Origin: Oxytricha trifallax
Lineage: Eukaryota; Ciliophora; Spirotrichea; Sporadotrichida; Oxytrichidae
Direction of reading: 5' to 3'
Assembly: GCA_000711775.1 (NCBI GenBank)
Contig: ARYC01000100.1
Span: 62,001-126,000, forward strand
Length of the DNA stretch: 64,000 bases
The number at the start of each line of letters is the position of its first letter. Within the stretch, counting starts at the first letter, position 1. The notes beneath the pieces are model-generated. The model was not told where the DNA came from and searched no databases. It saw only the letters and a list, made by a program, of their open reading frames with translations. Positions 1-14,477 of this stretch are shown one piece after another. A program made the position numbers and the translations under genes.

Positions 1-2
1 AT

Positions 3-3000
3 CTTCTTGGTAGTGAGTATCCAGTCTCTAAATCCCAAAATAAATCTGATCAATAAAACAACATGATGATAGATGAACAAGTTCACAAGGAAGACAATGA
101 TGATGAAGATGAAATAAGGTTCCATTGGTGTGATGGTGTCTTGCTCCAAGCTCTAAAAGAAGGTCACTGGTTCCTTATTGATGAAATGAATTTGGCACAG
201 CAAAGTGTCTTGGAAGGGTTGAATGCCTTGCTTGATCATAGAAGAACTGTCTATATCCCAGAGCTTAATCAAGAATTTGTATGTCATCCAGACTTTTTCG
301 TGTTTGCTTGCTAAAATCCAAGTTAGAGCACATCAAATGTAAGTGGAAGAAAAACATTGCCCAAGTCATTCCTGAACAGATTTAATAAGATTTATCTTGA
401 AGAGTTAACTTAAAAGGATTACGAAGTTATTATTAAAAGACAGCTTGAGCTTAAAGAAATAAATTAATTTATTTTAAAGACTCATAGAATGATGTTGATG
501 TCGAGTTACTTCTGAACCTATCTCATTAAGTTGAACTCTTAATCAAACAAGACAATAACATGTATCAGGAGGAAGGTGCAATTATTATACTAGTATTTAT
601 TATTAACTTTGAATGATTGAAATAAGCAAGTATTTTTCAATTTTATTTAAAAATAACATGAGAGACTTATCAAGATTCATGCATCTCTATAGATAATTCA
701 GATACTCTGAAAATTACTCCCATGATAAATCTTTATATCACGCTTTCCAAGTATGCTATCTCCAACGTCTCGGACCTAAAAATTATGAGGTAGCAATTAG
801 ACTACTCGAGAAAAGTGGATTAATTCAAGATAAAGAAAGTTTACTTAAAGAGACCAGTTTGCTAGTAAGAGTGAACAAAGATCAATAGCTCTGCTTTGAA
901 AGTTAACTCTTATTCATACTTTCTTTTTTAAGTCAAGTGAAGTCAACAAACCTGATGAAAAACTAAGCTAAAGTAGAATTGATTTCTCAATAACAACTAT
1001 TAGATTTAATTGAGTTGAAGGGTGCTCATTCTAAACAACTTCAATACTTGATTGATTGCTTAAACACCAATCTGCCAATATTAATTCAAACAAACAATCC
1101 ACAAAAACTCTTAAAGAATCTTGAAACACTCTCATTCGTCTCTGGATACGCCTTAAATAGACTTCTGTTGAATGAAAAATCAGACACTTCTCAGTTGCTA
1201 GGTTGTTTCGAATAGACTTCTTAAAACACTCTCAACAAATTCATATAAGATTTGAATGAGTAATACGGAGAGATGTATAAGCAAGAGCTTTTGGATTTAG
1301 GTTATAGTATTCAAGGAAAGAAACAGAAGGAAGTAATTACTATTCAAAAGCATGTTAAATTTAATGTTTAGTATAAAATAATTAGCTTATGGTTTATTTC
1401 ATTAATTGTCGAATATATTGAAATTATTATGCCTTTTTTACTATTAGAGTTTTTATTATTATTTTTTAACTAGTTTTTTTTAGTATTTTGATTGTCAAGC
1501 ATTTCATTCAATCTAACCCAGATATAAAAGCAAATCTTGAACACAATTTCACTAACCTAATTAAAGTTATCCAAAAGGGCACCAGCAGATTTGAGTGGGT
1601 TGACTCTATTTTAATCAAAGCCATTGAAAAAGGAGAGTGGGTTGTATTTGAGAATGCAAATCTTTGTAATCCCAGTATTTTAGACAGATTAAATCCACTT
1701 TTAGAAGAAGGTAACCAGTTCTTGACTATAAATGAACAGGGTTTAATTGAGGGTGACCAAATTAGATGTGTCACTGCTCACTAAAACTTCAGGTCAATTT
1801 TTGTAGTATCTCATACCACAACTGTGGATTAGGGCAAAGATGTCTCTAGAGCACTCAAGAATAGATGTCTCTAGATTAAAGTGTACTATGATGAGGAAAA
1901 TACATTGAGTTGCACTAATCATTAAAACAAAATCATCGATATGCAGTATTCCCAGATGACTGATGATCTTTTACCTTTCAATAACTTCAATGATATCAAG
2001 GATATTCAAAGCTAAGACTTGCAAGAAGTTAATAAGCATGAAGGTCTGGGGAAGAGATATTAGAGGTCTGAAGATGACAGCTAAATTAAAGACCTTATAT
2101 AGTATAATCATCAATAGCTTAAGAAATATATGAATGATCTCGAAATGGACAAAAATGAAACCACTTACAATAAATCATACTTGAATTTCTTAGCAAGTAA
2201 AATGAGCGATATCGAGCTTAGCATTTAAAAACTTCACAAAGAATTCTAAAATAATTCATAAGTCTAGTTTGTAACTGCAGCAAACGGCGCTTAGTAAGAT
2301 GGTTGGTAGTCATTCCTAAACTTCAAAATATCTTAGCTATAACTACAAATCTCAACTTTATTAGAGACCAATAAGCAGACTTTCCTAAATAAAAATTCTT
2401 AACTCTTCATTCAATCTGTATTGAATCTTCCTTACACTAACACATAAACATACGTAATCCTCCTTAAATAGTTAAAGAGTGCACTTAAAATGAAAGATTT
2501 AGGGTTATTGAACTATATAAACGTCTATCTCATGAGCTAATCAACTGAGAATGTTTAAAGTTCAGCTAATTTCATCACAAATGAAGATCATATTTTACAG
2601 TTAATACTCAAGCATTCTTCCATTTCAGAGACATTAAATGCCAAAATACTCTAAGTCCAGGAATAGGGCGCAAATCCATTTAGTTCCATAAACATTAAGA
2701 ATTTCAGATCAATTAAAGAGAAAATTCATGAAGTCAATTAAATGCCAATGAAACTTTGCATAATGGATCTCTCCAACAAAATGAATTAGACTAACAGAGT
2801 GTAAATTTCTTAATTAGTAGAGCACTTTGATGTAATACTTATGGATGACGACAAATAGATTTTGAAATTTGATACTCAATCAGATAAATTTGATCTCTAT
2901 ATGATCTAAGAGAAACTTCACTCACCCTATATGATTCTTATTCCAGCTGATTAATCAAAGATTTTGGTTAGTCAAAGCGAAGCTCTCTACTATAATTTGA

Positions 3001-6000
3001 ATTTCTTGAAAGATTTCGTAAAACTCTAATCGCAAAAACCATAATACACCCTTACTCCTTAACTACTCAAGAGACATACTTAACTTCCAGTTTTACTCCA
3101 TTCATTCTAGTAAAACTCACTAGAGTCTTATTTCATGCGAAAATTAGCACTAAATAGCCTTTAAACTCACTATTACCCTTCATTAGCAGCTGACTAATAA
3201 AACATGCATTAAGTCAAAATCCTGGAAAGTGTTTTGGAAACTGAAAACTAAGTGAATTTGAGAGATTTACCTGCATATTTTGTTGGAAATAGTTTGATGC
3301 AAAGAACAATCAGTAAACTCCTCAACATTAATCAGAATTAAATTGAGGAGACTAAGAGGTTCAGAGATGTTGTAATAAACGATAGAAGAGTCAGTTAGGA
3401 TATCAAAGAGTTGTTATAGAGTAATGAATCAATTGGATATCAACAATACAATCAATAAAAATAGGCATCAAAATAACTAGAATATAGAATCGACTCTTAG
3501 ATTTATAACCTATTTTTCATTTCTATGAGGGTTTCTGCGGTTAAGAAGAGCAAGATGATGATCAAAATAAATAAGACTAGGAAGAAGATGATAAGTATTT
3601 CGAGTAAGATGGCTGTGGTATGGGAGACGGCAATGGTGGAGAATAAAATGTCTCTATAATTATTAAAATAAATTATACTTTCATTCCATTATATAATATA
3701 TAATAACCAGATTGAGCATGAAGAACAGTTGGAAGGCCTGAAGAACTACGATTCAGATGAGGAAAAGAAAGAAAAGCAGGAGAAGGAAGAAAAGAAAGAT
3801 GATGAAGGGGAAGAGGACAATGATTTCGAGATGAAAGAAGCTGACTTCGATGGAGAATTGGAGGATGTCCCTGATAAAGAAGAGTAAGAAGAGGACAAGA
3901 AAGACGATGAAGAGGATGATGCAGATGATGCATTCACTCATTTCTATTTTATAATTTCTCCCCAGTAGTGATTTATTTCTAGCTTTTACTAATAAATTCC
4001 TCATTTTATATTAGACAAAGTTGATGATTTACTTGATAACTAACTCTGGAACCAGAACATGGAGGACTTAGAATAGGAAGAAGACGAAAAAGATGAAGAT
4101 AAGAAGGATAAAGAGGAGTTAGACCTGGGAGAGAGAAAGCTAGATCAAGAAAATCAGCTGAAAGACCAGGATAAAGAGCAGAAAGCAGGTGATAGAGACA
4201 AGCAAGACAGAGAGGAAGATGATGGCAAGGGTGATTAAGACAAAGATGATAAGGGAGATAAACAGCCTGATGAAGATATGGAGATGATTGATGAGGATAA
4301 ATCAGAGGAAGGAAATGAAGAAATGCCTGATGGTGAAGAGGAAAAGGAGGAAATTCCCTTAGATAGAGAAGAAAATATCAAGGAAGACGTCCAAGATGAT
4401 AACAAAGACATGGACGGTTAAGATGAAGACATGGAAGATGTGAAGAGTGAAACTGACAATGAAGAGGATAAAGACAAGAATGACGGTGATGAAGAAGACA
4501 AAGACCAGGGTAAAGATGAGTAGGAAGATCCTGATAAGTTAGAGGGATTTGAAGATCAGCATAATGATAAAGATATCGATGAGGATCAGCACGATAAAGA
4601 TGAGAATAATCAGGATGATAAAGGAGAAGAAGAATACAAGCAAGACTTCAACAAATAAACCCTGGAACTTTTAGTGTAGAAACTTATAGAGGTTTTAGCA
4701 GTTTAAATTCTAGAAGACGACTAGATTCAATCCGTAGATCAACAACAGCAGCAAAAGCTTGACAATAAGCAATCAAACCTTAAACGCCAAAAGGACAACT
4801 AAACTCAAAACCAGCAAAAGAACAAAAACAAAGAAAATCAGTCACAAGCTCAAGATAACGATTAGCAGTCTTAATTCGATGTCGATGGCAGCGACATTTT
4901 ATACTAACTTGCTCAAAAGATGCAGCAGCAGTAACAATAAAAGCAGCAGCAACAACAATAGTAGTAGGAGAGACAACCCTAACCATTAGACAAGGATAAG
5001 TAGACTATTGAACAGCCTAAGATGGCTTAAGATGCATAAGATAAGCAGTAACAGCAGCAATAGATGCAGGAAGATCCTAATCAGTAGGAAGATGGTCAAG
5101 CAATGGAATACGAATTCGATGACCAAGCTGAACAGCTGTAAGGCAAATTAGCTACTGATAAAATAGAGGAAAATCAACTCAAAGTGCCAAATGAAGAGCA
5201 AGACAACAATAAAGTGCAAGTTGATGGCGATGATGATGTAGACATGCAAGAAAGTGACAATGATTAGAACGAAGATATCAAGCAGACCCAATAGCAAATT
5301 TAAAACAAGAACCTCAAGCAGGCAATTGAATAAGAATCTAACATTATGGACGACAGTTAAACTAAGAATAAAGATTAGTAAGTCTTGACGAAAGATGAGG
5401 AGATTAAAGAGGAAGATTTGATTGAAAACTATCAAAATTACCTCAACCTAAAATCAGTGTAAAATCTAGATTTAGATGATTAAAAGGAAAATGCAATGGA
5501 ATAAGAACAATCTACTTTCAGCTATGATTTGGAGAGGTTCGATTACTCACAGTAGAAACTTATGATGAGAGAACTCTTCAACTAATGGATGCAAGATGAT
5601 GACTGACATATACAATTGTTTTATTATTTTTTCTATGACTTACATCACGAATCCCTTGAATTACTGAATCAATTCAAACAGTAAACAATCAACTCATCCT
5701 CTTCACTTTGCGAGCAACTTCGTATTGTTTTGGAACCACAACTTTCACAGCAACTTCAAGGCGACTATAAAACTGGTAAGAGATTGAACATGAAGAAAGT
5801 AATCTCTTTCATCGCTTCTCACTACAGAAACGATAAGATCTGGCTTCGTAGAACTATGCCCTCTAAGAGAGATTACAAAATTCTAATCGCAATCGATGAT
5901 TCCTTAAGTATGAAGGAAAATAATCTCGGCTTCTTCAGTTTGGAATCGCTTGTGACGATCACAGAAGCCCTGAATAGACTGGAAGTAGGTAAAGTAGCAG

Positions 6001-6498
6001 TTGCAGGTATCAGAGAGCGTTTAGATTTATTCTAATCTTTCGAGGATGGTTACTCGAATGAACGCACTGCTTTTATCATCAATCAATTTAACTTCAACTA
6101 CTCGGCACCAAAGAGTGCAGACTACGCCATGGCTAACTTTGTCAGAGACACCAATCAATTGTTTGATTCGTAGAATAGCAGTGGCGGGGACACCATGAAT
6201 TGTCCATTTGTTATTGTGCTGTCTGATGGCAGATTCAACAAGAATAATGTCAGACCGTACTTGAATGAAGCTAGAGAAAAGAAGTATCTCTATATCTTTG
6301 TTATCCTTGATAATAATTTCATTGATTTTACACTGAGTTATAGGAAATATATAAGATATGGATTATATCCTAGATCAAGTAAACAACCAAGATGCTATCT
6401 AACAAGAAAAACCTTAGAAAAATAAGAAGGGAGATGGAAGTATTTTAAGCATGAAGAGTGTTGAGAAAAATGAAGACACTGGTGCAATCAAACTTGTG
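3..6498 (+). CDS. MDN1: Midasin (MDN1), partial, in several germline segments
   Basis: Giant AAA ATPase that removes assembly factors from pre-60S ribosomes in the nucleus. The reading starts inside an AAA domain (LLGSEYPV, then HWCDGVLLQAL and LIDEMNLAQQSVLEGLNALL, which is a Walker B region), followed by ACQNPS and LPKSFLNRFNKIYLEEL. A later AAA unit has DTSQLLGCFEQ, FEWVDSILIKA and NANLCNPSILDRLNPLLEE. Next come a long linker, GMGDG and EEQLEGL, a D/E-rich domain (about 3.7-5.5 kb), and a MIDAS/VWA domain (AIDDSLSM near 5895, IVLSDGR near 6215, VILDN near 6305). Three pointer-flanked IESs are resolved; a further frame change near 465-480 and an insert near 3650-3706 (IES or intron) are not. 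The usual C-terminal RDI..LP..L..AL.QWFE segment is not seen, so at least one segment lies elsewhere. Many TAA/TAG codons sit at family glutamines. Confidence 0.93.
563..660. other. IES 1 in MDN1 (98 bp, pointer AATAACATG)
   Basis: AATAACATG occurs at 554-562 and again at 652-660. Deleting one copy plus the AT-rich insert joins ELLIKQDNNM directly to RDLSRFMHLY, which matches the conserved midasin NLRD..RW region and restores the frame. Pointer and insert are seen; excision is inferred. Confidence 0.82.
1354..1502. other. IES 2 in MDN1 (149 bp, pointer AAGCAT)
   Basis: AAGCAT occurs at 1348-1353 and 1497-1502. Precise deletion joins VITIQKH to FIQSNPDIKANLEHNF in frame. The insert is T/A-rich with no coding character. 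Confidence 0.82.
6328..6364. other. IES 3 in MDN1 (37 bp, pointer GATT)
   Basis: GATT occurs at 6324-6327 and 6361-6364. Removing 37 bp fuses the VWA-domain strand VILDNNFI to DYILDQVNNQ and then SILSMKSVEKNEDTG, which resembles the post-VWA region of midasin. 37 is not a multiple of three, so the insert must go for the gene to be read. Confidence 0.82.
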
Positions 6499-6659
6499 AT
6501 TATTTTTATTTTAGTTTTGAACTTTTTCCTATAAAAAAATCTAAGATTCGTGATTTAAATATATTTTTATATTTATGAAAAATAAGTGGAAAAGTTTAAG
6601 TTAAAATGAAAAACAAATATATGAATAGGAATACTTATTGTGATATGCAAAACTTTAAA

Positions 6660-6895
6660 TCTAAAAACAGTTACTGTGTTGAAATACACTACATACCATT
6701 TGTTGTTTAATCTTAATCATTCTTCTTCAGCGCCTTGTCTTTTTGTCGCTTTCTGAAATATCTGTCAACTGCCACTCTTAGTCTTACCAAGTAGTCTAGC
6801 TAAAAAATAAAAAAATTTAGATATGTTTTTTGTAACTTACATTTATTGTGAATGACTCGGCATCTTCTGCTCAAACATTTTCCATTTTTTAATAA
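6660..6895 (-). CDS. Possible small gene with one intron, hypothetical
   Basis: On the minus strand an exon ending AEDAESFTIN is followed by a good 44-bp intron (GTAAGT...TTTTTTAG, about 6798-6841). The next exon reads LDYLVRLRVAVDRYFRKR and then QKDKALKKND, a basic, helix-like stretch. A TGA lies just upstream of the first exon, so the start is either another ATG in a different frame or beyond an IES. I do not recognise the product. The splice signals and residue mix are the only support. Confidence 0.35.
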
Positions 6896-6899
6896 TTCT

Positions 6900-7814
6900 A
6901 ATTACTTTCACTTTAATTTATTGATTTCCTATTATAAATCGTAATTAATTGTGCCCTATCTCAGAGATTTCCCATTCGAATATTACTGTATAGTTAGGGA
7001 CATCCACTAATTGCCATCAGCTTTGGGTAGTATTCTAGTACAATGGTTCTCTTTAATGAGTGGTAGTGCTGGCGGTAGTGGCAGTAAATGAGATTAATAC
7101 TGAATATATTTTTAAAAAAATGTTAAAATTATATTATAAGAAGAAGCAAATAAGCATAAAATAATTATAATATAAATGAATATGGAATGAGTTCAATAGG
7201 TGAACTTAAATTAGCTTTGACCAAATAATCAATTAATTAAGAACTATTATATATTTAATATTGGAAAAATACAATTAGTGATGAATTAATAATTTATTTT
7301 TTTATAAAAAATAATTATGCATAAATAATGCCTAAATTTTAATTTTAAATTTCTAATTTATATTAATTAAAATTTATGCAATATTTAATTAAATTATTGT
7401 GATAATTTTTCAATTACTAAATTCTACTTGCTATAACTCATAATATTCAATTTTAAGTCCAATGCATTTAATGGTTCCCATTTAATTTTATAAATAGATA
7501 AATCAGTATATTCTACAATATATTTGTATAGAATGAATTGTGAGAATATATTGGAATTGTAATTAAAAGAGGGCATTAATATATTTACTTCTACTAAAAA
7601 CCTACTTTACTCCACCAGACTATGTCCTTTCACTCTTCATCAGATATTATTATCAAACATAAAACTTAATCAATTAAAATAAACTTATAATTCATTAAGG
7701 GGTTTTGGGGCAATTTAAAAACCTCATCTGTATTCATGAATCATATTCTGGCAATAGAAGTAATTATATTTTTATAAATTCACTTTTTAATAATTATTAA
7801 TTAAATTCTAACAG
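6900..7814. other. AT-rich spacer with one telomere-like 12-mer
   Basis: No convincing coding frame. The only landmark is GGGGTTTTGGGG at 7699-7710, identical to a hypotrich telomere unit. No TBE-like terminal repeat adjoins it. Confidence 0.5.
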
Positions 7815-8740
7815 CGACGCACTCAAGCAACAATACCACAAATCGAAATTCAATTGACCCCCCAAAACCCTTGTAAAGCAGCGAAGAAACCACTCCATTA
7901 TTAGCAAATTAAGTGAAAAATTAACAAGAACAAGAGATGATTAATGATGATTATGAAACGCATCAAGCGTAATTAAAAGAAGCATTATTGTGGAAATATA
8001 TGTAAAAATTCATGCAATATATTTTACAATTGTAAAGAAAATATGAGATATATTCATTTATTAATTATTGCAATATTGGTGCCACCATAAATGTAGTAAC
8101 AGTAAAAGCGAAAAGAAAGTAGCAGTGGGTATTAAGATTCAATAGGCGGTCAGCAATCTAATAATAGAGTAAGTCAAACACCACCTAGATATTTGTAATA
8201 TAGTCATTAAATTAAATTTTTCCATGTTTTAGTACATTAAACAAATTAGGGATTGAAAATTCTATAAAAATTTGCATAATAGATTTATTCAAAAGTCCTC
8301 CAGTTGATATAATTTATTGTTTCCATATTTGAAGTATGTAAGAAATTTACAAAAAATTTGCTTAATACTATTTTTTTTAGACCGTGTCACATTGAAATAC
8401 AAATATATGATTACAATGAAAATAAATTTTGTTAAAATAAAATTTTAATTAATTTTATGACTCTCTACTCCTGATTATCCATGTCCCCTCCCCATTTAAC
8501 AAATTATTACATCAATTATTATGCAAATCAGAAAAAATTAGAATAGAAAATATACCATAAATTGTTCATTTTTCCTGAATTTCAATTTTTCTCTTCAAAA
8601 ATATCTTAGATCTAAAAAAAACTCATTTTTTGTTTTTTAGAGAGACTTTTATTCTGCGAGAGATAAGGGACAAGCAGCTTCAAATAGTTTCAATTAGATT
8701 GAGAATAGTGATAGTATAAAATATTTATATTTTGATTTGT
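7815..8740 (+). CDS. Possible upstream exons of a Ser/Gln-rich protein
   Basis: Two stretches have coding character with TAA/TAG as Gln. One near 7818-8030 reads NSIDPPKPLQSSEETT. One near 8105-8170 reads KRKESSSGYQDSIGGQ and ends at a GTAAGT donor. Another near 8640-8720 begins after TTTTTAG and reads RDFYSARDKGQAASNSF. They may be 5' exons of the gene at 9052 or separate pieces. The joins are unresolved and no start codon is assigned. Confidence 0.3.
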
Positions 8741-9051
8741 AATTTATGTAGCTAAATTATTCTATGAACTTTAATTTTAAAATAAGTAATTTTTATGGGA
8801 AATTTATTCCCCTCCATGTAATTTTTTCACTTAAAAAAATATATAAGAAAAAATTTCATTAAAATTATTCTCATTATAACTATTTCAGTTCATAATCCTA
8901 AATATTGAGTCAATCAAAACTAAACAAAAATAACGAGTAAGTTAAAATAGATTCATGAAAATAGCTTAAAACACTTCTAAACTATTAAAAATAAAATTGT
9001 TTATATTTTATTCACCAGCACTTAAATCATTAACTAACACTTAGTTTTAGC

Positions 9052-9579
9052 ATGAGCAAATATAGTCAGTAATAGGAATGCCATCAGAGTTACGTAGGGT
9101 AAACCAATCCAAACTCTCAAATACTGAGTGATTAATAAATTCAAAGAATGGCTTTGCAAACCCCTCAAAATAACAATAAGACTTAATTCGGAAGTAGCAA
9201 TACTTTCATGATAAATCATTCTTACAATCACACCAACAATAACCATGGAGCTGTAAGTTAATCAATTTTAACAATCTTATCATATTTTATGCTAATTTCA
9301 CATATATTTTAGACGAAAAGAGGCACGATAACAGCAGGTGGGAACTAAAACACCATGAAGAGTGAGCTATCCTCTGACGATAATAAAAGTGGGCACGAGG
9401 ATGACTACGAACATTTAAGCAATCATTCAATGAGTAAGGAGCACAGGGGCATAATATTTATATCCAAGAACAATTTGAAGCTAAATGTGTTCCTGAATAT
9501 GTTCTTAATTGTTATGGTTGGGCTTATCGCCTATTTCGATTGGTATTGCTATAAGAGCAGTCAAAACTAAATACTTTGA
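9052..9579 (+). CDS. Small protein with one C-terminal membrane helix
   Basis: Two exons with an intron at 9253-9312 (60 bp, GTAAGT...TTTTAG) encode 155 residues. The N-terminal half is Q/N/S-rich (MSKYSQQQECHQS, LQTPQNNNKTQFGSS), followed by an acidic patch (SELSSDDNKSGHEDDYEH). A single hydrophobic helix near the C-terminus (VFLNMFLIVMVGLIAYFDWY) is followed by CYKSSQNQIL and TGA. This looks like a tail-anchored or single-pass protein. The preceding TTTTAG at 9046-9051 could also be an acceptor, in which case the ATG is internal to a longer gene. Family not recognised. Confidence 0.65.
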
Positions 9580-10019
9580 GAAAATTTCAAATTGGATTTT
9601 ATAATCAAAATAATTTTACACTTAAATAATTGCAAAAAAATTAAATTTTTTCTAAATTAAATTAATCTCAAGTGCCTGTTTCAGTTGCCTACATTATACT
9701 TCAAATCAATTTTTTTAAAAATGTATTAATTAAATAAGTAATAGCTTTTCTCAAATTTCCATTTGATGACTAGTTATTTTATAATTAAAAATTTATTGCA
9801 AGATTCTTTTTCCTTAAAAAGAGTCAATATTAATTTATTTATATTGAATCATTAATTTGTTCGTTTAAAAGAAGAATTCCCTCAATCGCAATAGTATAAA
9901 TCTGATAAAGAATATTTATCATTTTATTCTTTTATTAAGTGATGTTGATGGAGTTCATTCTGATAAGGTAAGAATAATAAGATAATCTTTTTTTATCTTT
10001 TTAGGTTTGTTTTAAATTG
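9580..10019. other. AT-rich intergenic stretch with a possible 5' exon
   Basis: Mostly A/T homopolymer-rich. A GTAAGA...TTTTTAG interval at about 9967-10003 could be an intron joining SDVDGVHSDK to VCFKLMSIRV of the next gene. No other signal seen. Confidence 0.4.
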
Positions 10020-10936
10020 ATGAGCATTAGAGTGGCAGATTAGGGATTAATTAGCATCAAGAATTATGTAAATTAGAGTTGCCCCACACTTCCAAGTTAC
10101 ATAAACTTTAAATCATTAATATATTTAAATGATACTTATTTGTACATACTTTTACCATTCAGAGATTCAGTTTGCTTATCTTTCATGGCTCTTTATCACG
10201 GCTTTTTTATCGTAAAACATCTCCCTCAAGTTATAACCATTTCTCATTTATAGTACATAATTTTGAAACTTCTAGCCATTTTACTTAACATCCATAGCAT
10301 TCTTTCAACTCTAGCATTAGTCTACGACTAGAAATCTGAGGTGCCACCGTCTACTAAACACAGATAGAGCAGCAACGAGAGAGCGGATGATCTCCAAAAC
10401 TACAACACTTTCGCTTATTAACCAGTCAAGAACTCCGACTACAACCCAGAGGACCAAACTAGATTGTTGAATTAAGGTGAAGATGAGTGTGATGAATTTT
10501 AATAAGTTAATTAGAAATAGTCATTCCAAAACAACCAATAGAAGTACAAATAAGACCCTTACAATCACCACGATTATGAGGATTAGAAGAAGAATTATTC
10601 TAGTTCAAGTGCTAGTTTTATCATTCTTGAAGATATGAAGGGTAGTCTCTATAAAATGAGAGCTAAATATGACATGTACCTCACAACAGTAAGTTCAAAA
10701 TTTAATGTATAATATCTTTTAATATATAGAACACTATGAAGTGGTCAATTATGATTAACTTCATTGCTGTCATTCAATGGCTTATTTTTGCAACAGCGTT
10801 AGTGAATTATCAATCAATAAGTAAAGTATGAGATAAAATGCGTTTTTTTATTAAGGAAAAATTTAAATATTATCAAATGATTGGCAGTGTTGGTTTAGTT
10901 TTAATGTTATTGACTGTAGTATTATTGCAGGATTGA
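10020..10936 (+). CDS. Multi-pass membrane protein, unrecognised
   Basis: Reading from ATG 10020 gives MSIRVADQGLISIKNYV, hydrophobic helices around LPFRDSVCLSFMALYHGFF and LQYIILKLLAILLNIHSIL, then a long Q/N/D-rich loop (ENERADDLQNY-like, QKQSFQNNQQKYK). An intron near 10690-10730 (GTAAGTTC...TATATAG) leads to two more helices (MINFIAVIQWLIFATALV; MIGSVGLVLMLLTVVLL). A very short intron at 10826-10855 (30 bp, GTATGA...TTAAG) is needed to join SISK to EKFKYYQ before the TGA at 10934. An upstream exon is possible. Topology suggests four or more helices with a large hydrophilic loop. It converges on the DYRK gene. Confidence 0.6.
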
Positions 10937-10977
10937 TACTAAATTAAAACTTAGTAATAAGTAATTTGTTATAGATT

Positions 10978-14325
<3,348 letters not shown>

Positions 14326-14477
14326 TTATTATAAACTTTAGTGAAAATAATTACATAATTTTATTGTATAAAATTTATTTTAGACAAATTCAACTCACTT
14401 GAAAAAAATCTTTAAATGTAACTTACAAAGTGTGATGGTAAATCATTTTTGTAAAATTATTGGATAATTTTAATAAA
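14326..14477. promoter_or_regulatory. Short divergent upstream region
   Basis: Only 152 bp separate the ATG of the DYRK gene (minus) from the ATG of the coiled-coil gene (plus), so both promoters must lie here or overlap the genes. It is AT-rich; no recognisable box beyond T-rich tracts. Confidence 0.45.

Noticed and set aside
3651-3706. Calling the MDN1 insert as a definite IES
   Set aside because: It can be removed either as a GT-AG intron (GTCTCT...CCAG) or with a 3-bp TAA pointer; both keep the frame, so no separate IES feature is claimed.
7855-7868. CCCCCCAAAACCC as a second telomere-like or TBE end facing 7699
   Set aside because: It reads as ordinary codons for DPPKP in a plausible exon, and no TBE terminal sequence follows it.
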